A stretch of 64,000 nt of DNA, from assembly GCF_014207535.1 (NCBI RefSeq), contig NZ_JACHGK010000001.1:248001-312000 (forward strand), given 5' to 3'. The DNA comes from Bacillus benzoevorans. GTDB lineage: Bacteria > Bacillota > Bacilli > Bacillales > Cytobacillaceae. The position numbers and the translations under genes are program-made. The notes below the pieces were generated by a model. That model ran no database searches and had not been told where the DNA came from. It saw only the letters and a program-made list of their open reading frames with translations. Numbering within the stretch: the first letter of the stretch is position 1; each line of letters begins with the position of its first letter. Positions 54,339 through 63,084 of the stretch are shown here, in pieces.

Positions 54339-54368
54339 AGCGAGAATCCAGGCAATACTCGCTTTAAA
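54337..54368 (+). terminator. Hairpin at the end of ylbG
   Basis: AAAGCGAG / CTCGCTTT, 8-bp stem, 13-base loop, weak T tail; overlaps the stop codon. Confidence 0.55.
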
Positions 54369-54431
54369 TTTATTCCTGGGAAAATATCTAAATTATTTCG
54401 ACTATTCATAATTGAAATAAAATGCTATAAT

Positions 54432-54459
54432 AAAAAAGCCCTGCAGATTTTCTGCAGGG
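54432..54459 (-). terminator. Minus-strand terminator between ylbG and rsmD
   Basis: CCCTGCAG / CTGCAGGG with a 5-base loop; the minus strand continues into six T. There is no annotated minus-strand gene for it except the 39-codon ORF at 54473. Confidence 0.65.
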
Positions 54460-54472
54460 TCCTTCTATATCC

Positions 54473-54592
54473 TTACGGATTGAAGGTAAAGGGAGAGGAG
54501 AAACCGGAGGAAGAACTTATGGGGAAACGTAAGTCTTCTCCGCGGTTGGCAACAACATCCTCGAATGATGTTGTTATCACTATTATTTCCAT
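54473..54592 (-). CDS. Candidate 39-residue ORF, minus strand
   Basis: Open frame from ATG 54592 starting MEIIVITTSFEDVVANRGED and ending SPFTFNP, with its stop 14 bases before a minus-strand terminator. There is no good ribosome site before the ATG; an internal GTG has a weak GGA seven bases upstream. The terminator is the main support. It overlaps the plus-strand ORF at 54519 and probably only one of the two is real. Confidence 0.35.
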   Translation of the reverse strand: MEIIVITTSFEDVVANRGEDLRFPISSSSGFSSPFTFNP

Positions 54593-54620
54593 AATTGGGG
54601 GCGATATACCTGAATTTTGA
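54519..54620 (+). CDS. Candidate 33-residue ORF, plus strand
   Basis: ATG 54519 has a strong GGAGG eight bases upstream (54506–54510) and opens 33 codons starting MGKRKSSPRLATTSSNDVVI and ending DIPEF: a basic head and a hydrophobic Ile-rich middle. I do not recognise it. It lies in the 386-bp gap before rsmD, opposite the minus-strand candidate. Confidence 0.4.
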   Translation: MGKRKSSPRLATTSSNDVVITIISIIGGDIPEF

Positions 54621-54723
54621 TGATAATTTTTATCAGTAAGTATTTTAATTGAATTTAACTATAAGTAGTGTATGATAGGATTGGAAAAAAAGTTAATGAA
54701 ATTAAAAATACTGTGGTGATTTT

Positions 54724-55281
54724 ATGAGAGTGGTTTCAGGTAAATGCAAAGGAAGGCCTCTAAAAGCGGTTCCGGGAAATTCTACCCGGCCAACTACCGA
54801 CAAAGTGAAGGAAGCCATTTTTAATATGGTTGGTCCGTATTTCGACGGCGGAATAGGGCTGGATTTATTTGCTGGCAGCGGTGGTCTCGGCATAGAAGCA
54901 TTAAGCAGAGGACTGGATAAAGTCATTTTTGTGGATCGAGATAAAAATGCTATTCAAACGATCCATGAGAATATACATAAATGCGGTTTAGAACAATATG
55001 CGGAGATTTTCCGCAATGATGCTGAAAGGGCTTTAAAGGCGGTCTCAAAAAGAGAGCTGCAGTTAAATTATATATTTCTCGATCCCCCGTATAAAAAGCA
55101 GCAGTTGGAAAAATTAATGGAAATCATTGCTGAAAACAAATTACTGCATCCTAATGGAGTCATTATTTGTGAGCATGGCTCTGAATTCGAAATGCCTGAT
55201 GAAATGACGGATTTTGAGAAAAGTAAAAATGAACAATATGGGATCACAACAGTTTCTATCTATGTGTATCGGAAAATGTAG
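54724..55281 (+). CDS. rsmD: 16S rRNA (guanine(966)-N2)-methyltransferase RsmD
   Basis: SAM-dependent methyltransferase of 185 residues. Motifs: MRVVSGKCKGRPLKAVPG start, RPTTDKVKEAIFNM, the SAM-binding DLFAGSGGLGIEALSRG and the catalytic IFLDPPYKK (DPPY). Called ylbH in B. subtilis. It is followed after nine bases by coaD, a pair conserved in many Firmicutes. Confidence 0.95.
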   Translation: MRVVSGKCKGRPLKAVPGNSTRPTTDKVKEAIFNMVGPYFDGGIGLDLFAGSGGLGIEALSRGLDKVIFVDRDKNAIQTIHENIHKCGLEQYAEIFRNDAERALKAVSKRELQLNYIFLDPPYKKQQLEKLMEIIAENKLLHPNGVIICEHGSEFEMPDEMTDFEKSKNEQYGITTVSIYVYRKM

Positions 55282-55290
55282 GAGGAGAAG

Positions 55291-55779
55291 ATGGAAAGAA
55301 TTGCAATATGTCCAGGAAGTTTTGATCCGATTACAAATGGACATCTAGACATTATATCGAGAAGTTCACGTATTTTTGATAAATTGTATGTGGTTGTGTT
55401 AAATAACGAATCAAAGCATCCTTTATTTACTGTTGAGGAAAGATTGGAGTTAATTAGAGAAGTAACAAAGAAATATCCGAATGTAGAAGCAGATGTCTAC
55501 TCAGGTCTGTTGGCTGATTATGCAAGGGAGGTAGGTGCCACAGCCAATATCAGGGGGCTTCGGGCTGTTTCCGATTTTGAATATGAAATGCAAATTACCT
55601 CGATGAATAGATTATTAAACCATGACCTTGAAACATTCTTTATTATGACAAGAAATCAATATTCTTTTTTAAGCTCAAGTATCGTAAAGGAAGTTGCAAA
55701 ATATGGGGCAGATATTTCTGAACTAGTTCCTGGGGTAGTAGAAAAGGCTTTAAAAGAGAAATACTCTGATAATAAATAA
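55291..55779 (+). CDS. coaD: Phosphopantetheine adenylyltransferase CoaD
   Basis: Penultimate enzyme of CoA synthesis, 162 residues. Nucleotidyltransferase motif PGSFDPITNGHLDII (T/HxGH) and the C-terminal YSFLSSSIVKEVAKYGADIS are seen; RGLRAVSDFEYEMQ is the pantetheine-binding segment. AGGAGGAG lies before the ATG. Translation is probably coupled to rsmD. Confidence 0.97.
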   Translation: MERIAICPGSFDPITNGHLDIISRSSRIFDKLYVVVLNNESKHPLFTVEERLELIREVTKKYPNVEADVYSGLLADYAREVGATANIRGLRAVSDFEYEMQITSMNRLLNHDLETFFIMTRNQYSFLSSSIVKEVAKYGADISELVPGVVEKALKEKYSDNK

Positions 55780-55828
55780 AATACTGAAAGATGAGCAGGC
55801 TGAATTGCTCGTCTTTCAGTATTTTTTT
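55778..55828. terminator. Terminator between coaD and ylbJ
   Basis: AAATACTGAAAGA pairs with TCTTTCAGTATTT; an inner GAGCA / TGCTC extends the stem; T7 follows. It overlaps the end of ylbJ. Confidence 0.85.
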
Positions 55829-57018
55829 GTCCATACCATTCTTTTCGCATAAATCATAACGTAAACAGCCAGGATACAGATAGTAAACAGCGCCCCGATA
55901 TCTGCCCATTGGACGGTGGAGTTTTGCAGGAAGCTGACTGGTATTGCGCTGGGTGTCTCCTCGTGGTCAAATACCTCTGTATAAAGCGGCTGCCAAAGGA
56001 TATAGGTATACACTGCCGCAAATCCTCCCTGCAGAATTCTGGCAATGAAAAAAGGCTTGAAATTAATGTCCGTTTGGGCAAGGATACTTGCCACCTGGGC
56101 ATGAACGCTTAAACCGCTGAATCCCAGAATCAGACTTATAAGAACAGCTTGTTGCATTAATGCTGTATCTTTGGCTTCACTTATTAATTGACTTCCCAAT
56201 GTAATTTCAAATAATCCTGAAATAAAGGGAATACTAAGTTCAGCCGGCATGCGGATTAGTTGAAAAAGAAATGTAATGGTATTGGCAAAAAAAGGCGTAA
56301 TGTGGAGAAGGAACAGCAATTGATTTAAAACAGAGAACAAAATGATAAAGCCGCCGATCATTAATAATGTTTGAACTGAAGACATGACAGCATCACCTAG
56401 TAATTTTCCAATAGGCCGGTTATCCTCGATTCTTGTTTTATGGAGTGCGGAAAGGGCTGCTCTAAGCGAAATGTTTTTTTTATTTGTTTCTTTTCTTATT
56501 TCATCTTTTCCGTAAAACCGCATAATAAAACCAACCGTAATATTACCTAAGTAATGGGCTGCTGCAAGCATGATGCCTAGTTTGGCATTTTCAAAAAAAC
56601 CTACTGAGACCGCACCGAAAATAAAGAGCGGGTTCGAGGAATTAGTAAAAGAGGCCAAGCGTTCCGCTTCAATTTTCGTCAACTGTCCTTCTTGTCTTAA
56701 TCTTGCCGTAAGCTTGGCACCGGCAGGAAAACCCGATGCCATGCCCATTGCCCATACAAAGCCTCCTGCACCGGGAACGCGGAATAATGGTCTCATGAAG
56801 GGTTCCAGTAAAACGCCGATAAACCTGACAACACCGAAACCGATCAGCATTTCTGAAACAATAAAAAAAGGTAATAGCGAGGGGAAAACAATTTCAAGCC
56901 ACATATTCAGTCCTCGAACGGAAGCAGCAACAGATTCTTGAGGAAAAGCGATAAGTGATAAAGCCAGTAATGAAGCAGCTAAGGCTAAAATAATGCTTTT
57001 TAATTTGGAACGAAACAC
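55816..57018 (-). CDS. ylbJ: Sporulation integral membrane protein YlbJ
   Basis: A 400-residue protein with eight or more predicted helices and nucleoside-recognition (Gate) domain features: WLEIVFPSLLPFFIVSEML, MGMASGFPAGAKLTARLRQEG and SNPLFIFGAVSVGFF. In B. subtilis YlbJ is sigma-E-dependent and needed for heat-resistant spores. GTG start after GGGAGGAT on the minus strand. The transported substrate is unknown. Confidence 0.93.
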   Translation of the reverse strand: MFRSKLKSIILALAASLLALSLIAFPQESVAASVRGLNMWLEIVFPSLLPFFIVSEMLIGFGVVRFIGVLLEPFMRPLFRVPGAGGFVWAMGMASGFPAGAKLTARLRQEGQLTKIEAERLASFTNSSNPLFIFGAVSVGFFENAKLGIMLAAAHYLGNITVGFIMRFYGKDEIRKETNKKNISLRAALSALHKTRIEDNRPIGKLLGDAVMSSVQTLLMIGGFIILFSVLNQLLFLLHITPFFANTITFLFQLIRMPAELSIPFISGLFEITLGSQLISEAKDTALMQQAVLISLILGFSGLSVHAQVASILAQTDINFKPFFIARILQGGFAAVYTYILWQPLYTEVFDHEETPSAIPVSFLQNSTVQWADIGALFTICILAVYVMIYAKRMVWTKKY

Positions 57019-57234
57019 TTCAGATCCTCCCTCAAGCTAAACTATCTGTCTATAATATGTAATTAATGGTAAAATAGTAATGAATGTGAAGCCGGTACGC
57101 CTTAGGACACCAAGTGTTGTTTGGTTAAAGACTGGACTTTTTCATACTAATGCTATTGCTCCTTATCCCAAACAAGCAGTGCTGGACCTGTCCCCATATA
57201 ATTGAATATACTCATAGAACGGCAAAATAGACCA

Positions 57235-57277
57235 TATTATTTAACAGTACCTATCCGTATTATTTAACAGTACCTAT
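57235..57277 (+). repeat. 20-bp perfect direct repeat upstream of ylbK
   Basis: TATTATTTAACAGTACCTAT occurs at 57235–57254 and again at 57258–57277, separated by CCG. Each copy contains TTAACA; period 23 bases. The second copy ends 17 bases before the ylbK start. Confidence 0.9.
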
Positions 57278-57293
57278 GAGAGAGGGGATTTTT

Positions 57294-58085
57294 TTGGACC
57301 GGCCAAAAATTGGTTTAGCGCTTGGTTCGGGAGGGGCACGCGGTTTCGCCCATTTAGGGGTTTTGAAAGTATTAGTTGAAAATGGCATACCTATTGATTT
57401 TATAGCTGGAAGCAGCATGGGCTCATTAGTAGCCTGTTTTTATGGGGCTGGAATTGATATAGAAAGGCTGTATAAAATTTCGACAGCTTTTAAACGGAAA
57501 TATTATCTCGATTTTACTGTTCCTAAAATGGGATTTATTGCTGGGAAAAGAGTCAAGGAGCTAATTCGTGTATTTACGAAAGGGAAGAAGCTTGAAGATT
57601 TAATGGTACCGATTGCCGTTGTTGCCACTGACCTTTTGTCAGGGAAGAAGGTTGTCTTTACGGAAGGACCGATTGAAGATGCCGTACGTGCCAGTATTTC
57701 GATACCGGGAATTTTTGTTCCGGAAAAAATTAACGGACGTCTGCTGGTGGATGGAGGCGTTGTTGATCGGATTCCTGTTTCTGTTGTGAAGGAAATGGGA
57801 GCAGATATTGTGATTGCTGTTGATATTTCACATATCAATAAAAATGCTGAAATTACATCCATCTATGATGTCATCATGCAGAGTCTTGATATCATGCAAA
57901 TGGAACTGACAGAACAGAGACAAATTGCATCAGATATTATGATTCGTCCAAGAGCCGAAAAGTACGGTTCTCGCAGCTTTACTAATATTGATGAGATCAT
58001 TATGATTGGAGAAGAGGAGGCTCTAAAGCATATTACTCAAATAAAAAAAACGATGGAACAGTGGAAGGGGTCTCATCAAGGATGA
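57294..58085 (+). CDS. ylbK: Patatin-like phospholipase YlbK
   Basis: A 263-residue serine lipid hydrolase family member: oxyanion loop GSGGARGFAHLGV, nucleophile elbow AGSSMGS (GxSxG), catalytic Asp in VDGGVVDRIP. TTG 57294 is chosen: AGAGGGG lies seven bases before it and the protein then begins DRPKIGLALGSGGARG like its relatives; ATG 57276 precedes the ribosome site. Its stop overlaps the ylbL start (ATGA), so the two are coupled. Confidence 0.93.
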   Translation: MDRPKIGLALGSGGARGFAHLGVLKVLVENGIPIDFIAGSSMGSLVACFYGAGIDIERLYKISTAFKRKYYLDFTVPKMGFIAGKRVKELIRVFTKGKKLEDLMVPIAVVATDLLSGKKVVFTEGPIEDAVRASISIPGIFVPEKINGRLLVDGGVVDRIPVSVVKEMGADIVIAVDISHINKNAEITSIYDVIMQSLDIMQMELTEQRQIASDIMIRPRAEKYGSRSFTNIDEIIMIGEEEALKHITQIKKTMEQWKGSHQG

Positions 58086-59110
58086 AAGGCCATAAAGGAA
58101 TACGCAGATTTTTCATCATCATGGCTATATTATTAGCTTTATCTTTTTATTCGCTGCCCTACTATGTTTCTAGACCGGGCATGGCAAAGGAACTGGAACC
58201 TATTATTAAGGTTGACGGCGGGCACGATGAAGAAGGAAGTTTTATGCTGACAACTGTCCGCATGGGAAAAGCCAATGTCTATTCTTATGCAATAGCGAAA
58301 TGGAGCAAATATCAGAAAATCTATCCGGTTGCTGAAATCAGGAGCGATAATGAAACAGACGAGGAATACAATGTGCGGCAGCTTCATTTAATGGATGCTT
58401 CTAAATTAGCAGCCATAGAAGTGGCCTATAAAAAGGCTGGGAAACCCGTTAACTATGAATATGCAGGTGTGTATGTATTGAATGTCATACCGAAAATGCC
58501 TGCAGAAGGGAAGCTTAAGCCGGGAGACCGTATTTTTCAAGTGGATGATCATGAATTTACTTCATCGAAAGAATTTCTTGATTATGTCAGCGAAAAAAAA
58601 GCCGGCGATACGATTGCTCTTACGTATGAGAGAAATGATGAGATCCATGATACGAAAATTACGCTTGAAAAATTTAAAGATGCCGAAAATATTGGGCGTG
58701 TCGGTGTAGGTATTGGTCTTGTTGAGGATAAAAAAATACGGGTAAAGCCGGAGGTTACCGTGAAAACGGATGAAATTGGCGGACCGTCAGCAGGGTTCAT
58801 GTTTTCTCTTGAAATTTATAATCAATTGACAGAGGATGACCTAACAAAAGGTTACGAAATAGCTGGAACCGGTACCATATCTCCCGATGGAACAATTGGC
58901 AGAATTGGCGGTATAGAGCAGAAAATAGTTGCGGCAGATAAAGCTGGTGCTGAAATCTTTCTCGCCCCAAATGAAAAAGGTAACAAGGATTCAAATTATC
59001 TTGCTGCTGTTAAAACCGCTAAAGAAATTGGCACGGATATGAAGATTATCCCGATTGATCATTTTGATGATGCTGTTGAATATTTGGGAAAATTAAAGGA
59101 AAAAAAATAA
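58082..59110 (+). CDS. ylbL: Membrane-anchored PDZ–Lon-like protease YlbL (DdcP)
   Basis: A 342-residue protein with one N-terminal membrane helix (about 8–27), a PDZ domain (about 120–200; VIPKMPAEGKLKPGDRIFQVDDHEF) and a C-terminal Lon S16 domain with catalytic Ser in GGPSAGFMFSLEIY and Lys in VAADKAGAEIF. The B. subtilis protein DdcP helps cells leave the DNA-damage division block by degrading YneA. ATG 58082 overlaps the ylbK stop. Confidence 0.93.
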   Translation: MKGHKGIRRFFIIMAILLALSFYSLPYYVSRPGMAKELEPIIKVDGGHDEEGSFMLTTVRMGKANVYSYAIAKWSKYQKIYPVAEIRSDNETDEEYNVRQLHLMDASKLAAIEVAYKKAGKPVNYEYAGVYVLNVIPKMPAEGKLKPGDRIFQVDDHEFTSSKEFLDYVSEKKAGDTIALTYERNDEIHDTKITLEKFKDAENIGRVGVGIGLVEDKKIRVKPEVTVKTDEIGGPSAGFMFSLEIYNQLTEDDLTKGYEIAGTGTISPDGTIGRIGGIEQKIVAADKAGAEIFLAPNEKGNKDSNYLAAVKTAKEIGTDMKIIPIDHFDDAVEYLGKLKEKK

Positions 59111-59134
59111 AGCAGAGATTGCTTTATTTTTTTT
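59105..59134. terminator. Terminator between ylbL and tmcAL
   Basis: AAATAAAGCA / TGCTTTATTT, 10-bp stem, 5-base loop, with A- and T-runs outside. Confidence 0.88.
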
Positions 59135-60344
59135 CAATATATAAGGGCTGCTGCGAAAATTCTAACTCCAATGCCTTTTGCCTGTATTTTTGCGGCAGTC
59201 CCATAGCATAAATTCTTGCTGCTTTGGAATCGAGCCTGATCAGTGGATCGTCAAATGAGGCACGCTTAACGATGATCGGCAGGGAGATTTCCTTTTTGTA
59301 ACGGTTCAAATAGGCGCGGCCGTTCCTAGTCATACCGAGAAGCCTGAGATAACTGACTTTTTCCTCCGCCATTTTTACATCTGTCTTTTTTGTCCGGGTA
59401 AGTATATGCGTCAAAGCCCTTTGCAGTCGCGTCCATGTATATCTTTTCGTTTTTAAGGCATTCATAAATTCGCTAAAGCTTTCTGCTTTTGCTGCTAAAG
59501 CAAGAAATCTATTTTCAAGCCCTTCTTCCATTTCGTATATATCCTTTAATTCTTCAGCTGTTGTCTGTAATAACAATAGTTTTATATAGGACCAATAGTT
59601 TTCCCAATTGTGAAAGCTGCCAAAAGACCTTTGATAGCTGGTCAGCAGCCTATACGTATCGTCAGGTACGTATGACTGAATAGCTGATCCCTCATTTGTC
59701 CGGGAAAACAAAGCTTTACGAATGCTGGTTGCGCTGGCAATAGGAGAAGAAGTGAACTGTTCATCATGATAGTCCGCATTTTTCCTCTTAATGGTAGCCA
59801 TTTTTAGCGAAGCTTGCTGCTTTTGGGCTGCTGTGACATACTGAAAACCTAATATATTATTGGGTTTCGTTAAATCAATTAAGTGTTTATCTGGTTCCAG
59901 GCTTGCAAATGCAAGCGAAAGTGCTTTAGGGTAACTATTACCCTGTTGTAAAAAGGCGTGGATCGCTGCTTTATATTTCTCATCATGCTGATTCAGGAAT
60001 CGATAGGTATCGTAGAAACCTTCGATATCGCCTGATTCACTGCCAAAACAGATGGAAGAACATCCGGCGGCTGAGAGTAAGGATACAGCTCCATTTGCAA
60101 ATGTATCGGCTTTTTGCACAGCAAATGCATAGGGAAGTTCGAAAACTAAATCAATTCCTCCGTTCAATGCCATTTCCGTTCTTGCCCATTTAGAAACAAG
60201 GGCGGGTTCGCCCCGCTGGAGGAAATTACCACTCATCGCTGCGATCACAACATCTGCACCACTAACTTTTTTTGCTTGTTCTAAATGATAGATATGTCCG
60301 TAATGGAAAGGATTATATTCAACAATAACGCCTGTTGCTTTCAA
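59124..60344 (-). CDS. tmcAL: tRNA(Met) cytidine acetate ligase TmcAL
   Basis: A 406-residue nucleotidyltransferase-fold enzyme that forms N4-acetylcytidine at the wobble base of elongator tRNA-Met, using acetate and ATP. The N-terminal VEYNPFHYGHIYHLEQAK carries the HxGH-like motif, followed by AMSGNFLQRGEPALVSKWART and the family segment SSPIASATSIRKAL. Known as YlbM in B. subtilis. AAGGAG precedes the ATG on the minus strand. Confidence 0.95.
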   Translation of the reverse strand: MKATGVIVEYNPFHYGHIYHLEQAKKVSGADVVIAAMSGNFLQRGEPALVSKWARTEMALNGGIDLVFELPYAFAVQKADTFANGAVSLLSAAGCSSICFGSESGDIEGFYDTYRFLNQHDEKYKAAIHAFLQQGNSYPKALSLAFASLEPDKHLIDLTKPNNILGFQYVTAAQKQQASLKMATIKRKNADYHDEQFTSSPIASATSIRKALFSRTNEGSAIQSYVPDDTYRLLTSYQRSFGSFHNWENYWSYIKLLLLQTTAEELKDIYEMEEGLENRFLALAAKAESFSEFMNALKTKRYTWTRLQRALTHILTRTKKTDVKMAEEKVSYLRLLGMTRNGRAYLNRYKKEISLPIIVKRASFDDPLIRLDSKAARIYAMGLPQKYRQKALELEFSQQPLYIEKK

Positions 60345-60550
60345 TGAAAAAACTCCTTAAATTTCTATTGTTTCATTATATTTTCTATTTTATCTAAATA
60401 AATGGTTGCAAACAAATATAAAATGGATACAATACATAGAGTATGGGTCTGAATCGAACGCTTTAAACACCAAAAGAGGTGTAAAGAAAAAATATTGACA
60501 AATAAATAGTTGAAAGCTATAATTACCTTTGTTGCCTTGGAGTGATATGG

Positions 60551-61075
60551 ATGAAATGGACAACAAGTCAGTTGCAAAAATACCGCAGCAAGGAATTTCC
60601 AATAGATGAGATCGTAAATGCAGATGAAATTATGAAGGTTGATCCAACGATTCGTTCGGTTTCACCCATGCATATTATCGGTCATGCTGATATTGGTTCA
60701 AACAGAGTGACATTTCATTTAACGATAAATGGCTATCTCATTCTTCCTTGTTCACGCACTTTAGTTGATGTGAAATATCCAATTAATGTTGACACAACAG
60801 AAACTTTCCTTCTGAATGGCTTTAGTTATGAAAGCGAAGAGGAGGTACATCAAGTAAAAGGCGATGTGATAGACGTCATGCCGATTATTCATGAAATTCT
60901 ATTACTTGAAGTACCGATGCAGGTTTTCTGTGAAGATAGCAGTGAAGAGGGCGCGCCACAATCCGGAAAGGATTGGGAAGTCATTCAGGAGAATGATCGG
61001 AAAGAGAAAATCGATCCGCGTCTTGCTGGACTTGCTAAGCTTTTTGAGCAAAATGATCACTCTTCTGATACATAA
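60551..61075 (+). CDS. ylbN: DUF177 (YceD) protein YlbN
   Basis: A 174-residue protein, MKWTTSQLQKYRSKEFPIDE…, with the DUF177 features GSNRVTFHLTINGYLILPCSRTL and IDPRLAGLAKLF at the end. DUF177 genes almost always precede rpmF, as here, and the family is tied to 23S rRNA/ribosome assembly in other bacteria. ATG 60551 follows GGAG by eight bases. Confidence 0.93.
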   Translation: MKWTTSQLQKYRSKEFPIDEIVNADEIMKVDPTIRSVSPMHIIGHADIGSNRVTFHLTINGYLILPCSRTLVDVKYPINVDTTETFLLNGFSYESEEEVHQVKGDVIDVMPIIHEILLLEVPMQVFCEDSSEEGAPQSGKDWEVIQENDRKEKIDPRLAGLAKLFEQNDHSSDT

Positions 61076-61212
61076 TCAGAAGATGAATAAGAAACAATTG
61101 AAGACATCAACTGAACAGTTAGATATCTAGATCCAAATGGAATAGGATGGATGCTTTTAAGTTTGAATGCCTTCATTTTTCTTTCTTAATACTCTTTAAG
61201 GAGGTGGGAATA

Positions 61213-61386
61213 ATGGCTGTACCTTTTAGAAGAACTTCAAAAACTGCGAAAAGACAACGTCGCACTCATTTTAAATTACAGGTGCCAGGTATGACAGAAT
61301 GCCCAAACTGTGGTGAAATGAAACTAGCTCACCGCGTATGCAAAGCTTGCGGAACATATAAAGGAAAAAATGTTGTAAACAACTAA
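61213..61386 (+). CDS. rpmF: 50S ribosomal protein L32
   Basis: A 57-residue basic protein MAVPFRRTSKTAKRQRRTHF…, with a zinc ribbon: CPNC and CKAC. This is the zinc-binding form. AAGGAGGTGG is a strong ribosome site before ATG 61213; the longer frame from 61147 is not needed. A terminator follows. Confidence 0.98.
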   Translation: MAVPFRRTSKTAKRQRRTHFKLQVPGMTECPNCGEMKLAHRVCKACGTYKGKNVVNN

Positions 61387-61406
61387 TTTTTCTTTGCAGA
61401 AGATAG

Positions 61407-61438
61407 AAAGCACAAGAACAAATCGTTCTTGTGCTTTT
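61407..61438 (+). terminator. Terminator after rpmF
   Basis: AAAGCACAAGAAC / GTTCTTGTGCTTT, 13-bp perfect stem with a 5-base loop and TT tail. Confidence 0.88.
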
Positions 61439-61555
61439 GTCATTGTTGAACGCGATTTGTTACATCCCAAATGGAGAAAAAAGTATAAAAAGTAGTTGTA
61501 ATAATATGAAAATTATTCATACTTAAATTAGACAACTATTTTGGAGGGAAATAAA

Positions 61556-62311
61556 GTGACGCCATACATATTAGAAGAACATGCAGAAGGTTATTTATTA
61601 TTTACCATTAATAGACCGGAAAAGAGAAATGCTGTCGATTATGATATTATAGATGGTTTAAATGAGGCTGTTAAACAGGCTGCGAACAGCAATGTGAAAG
61701 CGCTTATCATTACCGGGGCGGGAGACAAGGCATTTTGTTCAGGAGGAGATTTGTCTGTTTTTCATCAATTACGTACTGAAGAAGAGGCGTATGGAATGCT
61801 GTCGAAAATGGGCCGGGTATTAACGGATCTTTTACTGCTGCCAATACCTACGGTGGCACTTATGAACGGAACGGCAGTCGGCGGTGGCTGCGAACTGGCC
61901 TCGGCATGTGATTTTCGTATTGCCAGACAAGGGGTTATGGCAGGATTTGTACAAGGGAAGCTGGCGATTACTACCGGATGGGGAGGAGGAACCATGATCC
62001 AAGAAAAAATGCTCCACGGTAACGGACTGAAAATGCTTATAGAAGCCGAGCTCTATGATACCGATACATTAAAGGAATTAGGATTCCTTCACGATATTTA
62101 TCCTAACACTTCTGAGTCAGGACTTAAGTTTATGGAGCGGTTCCTACAGCTTGACCGCGGTGTGCTTGAGGCATATAAGAAAGTATCGATTCGAAAATGG
62201 AAGAGCATGGGTATTGTTGAGAGAATTGATGCAGAAATCAGACAATGTGCCAAGCTTTGGGCAAGAGAGGAGCACCACCTGCAAGTAGAAAAATTTAATA
62301 ATAAGAAGTAA
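61556..62311 (+). CDS. Enoyl-CoA hydratase/isomerase family protein
   Basis: A 251-residue crotonase-fold protein. Seen: NRPEKRNAVDYDIIDGL, ITGAGDKAFCSGGDLSVF (oxyanion-hole Gly), NGTAVGGGCELASACDFRIA (second oxyanion loop). The usual acidic catalytic pair of true hydratases is not obvious: the position after GGGCELA is Ser, Ala, Cys. The reaction cannot be named. GTG 61556 has GGAGGG eight bases upstream. It lies between rpmF and ylbO, where some Bacillus carry an ECH gene. Confidence 0.85.
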   Translation: MTPYILEEHAEGYLLFTINRPEKRNAVDYDIIDGLNEAVKQAANSNVKALIITGAGDKAFCSGGDLSVFHQLRTEEEAYGMLSKMGRVLTDLLLLPIPTVALMNGTAVGGGCELASACDFRIARQGVMAGFVQGKLAITTGWGGGTMIQEKMLHGNGLKMLIEAELYDTDTLKELGFLHDIYPNTSESGLKFMERFLQLDRGVLEAYKKVSIRKWKSMGIVERIDAEIRQCAKLWAREEHHLQVEKFNNKK

Positions 62312-62395
62312 TTATAAGAAATCTGATATGATATCAGTCTATCTTTTCTAGTAGATGCATATGAATGAATAAAAAAGACTAGGAGGGATATTCTG

Positions 62396-63046
62396 ATGTC
62401 AACTACTCGTCAGGACGCATGGACACGTGATGAAGATTTGCTTCTTGCAGAAGTTGTTTTACGCTATATTCGTGAAGGCGGAACACAATTGCAGGCTTTT
62501 GAAGAAGTTGGTAAAAAATTATCCAGAACCGCTGCAGCCTGTGGATTTCGTTGGAATTCAGCGATTAGAAAACAGTATAAATCTGGTATCGAGCTGGCAA
62601 AAAAACAACGAAAAGAAGGGAAAAAACGGCCTGCTGCTGAAAAGGAATTTACGTGTGATGAAACGGAAGATTCCCTTTATACCGCTGAGGGAAATGCTGT
62701 CCCGGCTATACAGCACGCTGCACCGATAGCAAAAGAACTTTCTTTCGAAGAATTACTTTCTTATATAAATAAACTCTATGATCAAGCGCTTGATTCATCC
62801 GAATATCAAGAAATTATCTCTAAGTACGAAACGGAGATCTATTCACTGGAGAAAAAAGTAAGAGAGTTAACGGTTAATAATGAACGGCTTGAAAAAGAAA
62901 TGAGGGCAATGGAGAGTGACTACAAAGCATTAATTGAAATTATGGAAAGAGCCAGAAAAATGGTTGTTTTGAAGGAAGAAGAGTTTGCCCAGAAGGTAAA
63001 GTTTCAAATGGATAAAAACGGCAACCTGGAGAAGCTGGACAGATAA
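62396..63046 (+). CDS. gerR: RsfA-family transcription regulator GerR (YlbO)
   Basis: A 216-residue protein with an N-terminal Myb/SANT-like domain (about 5–65; QDAWTRDEDLLLAEVVLRYIREGG, AACGFRWNSAIRKQY), a charged linker and a C-terminal coiled coil (about 135–200). It matches YlbO, a paralogue of RsfA; in B. subtilis GerR regulates late mother-cell sporulation genes. AGGAGGG lies before the ATG. Confidence 0.92.
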   Translation: MSTTRQDAWTRDEDLLLAEVVLRYIREGGTQLQAFEEVGKKLSRTAAACGFRWNSAIRKQYKSGIELAKKQRKEGKKRPAAEKEFTCDETEDSLYTAEGNAVPAIQHAAPIAKELSFEELLSYINKLYDQALDSSEYQEIISKYETEIYSLEKKVRELTVNNERLEKEMRAMESDYKALIEIMERARKMVVLKEEEFAQKVKFQMDKNGNLEKLDR

Positions 63047-63083
63047 AAAGCAAGCGGACAATTAAGTTGTCTGCTTGCTTTAT
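63047..63083. terminator. Terminator between gerR and ylbP
   Basis: A 15-bp stem (63047–63061 with 63067–63081, one G·T-type mispair) and 5-base loop with A- and T-rich flanks. Confidence 0.85.
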
Positions 63084-63084
63084 T

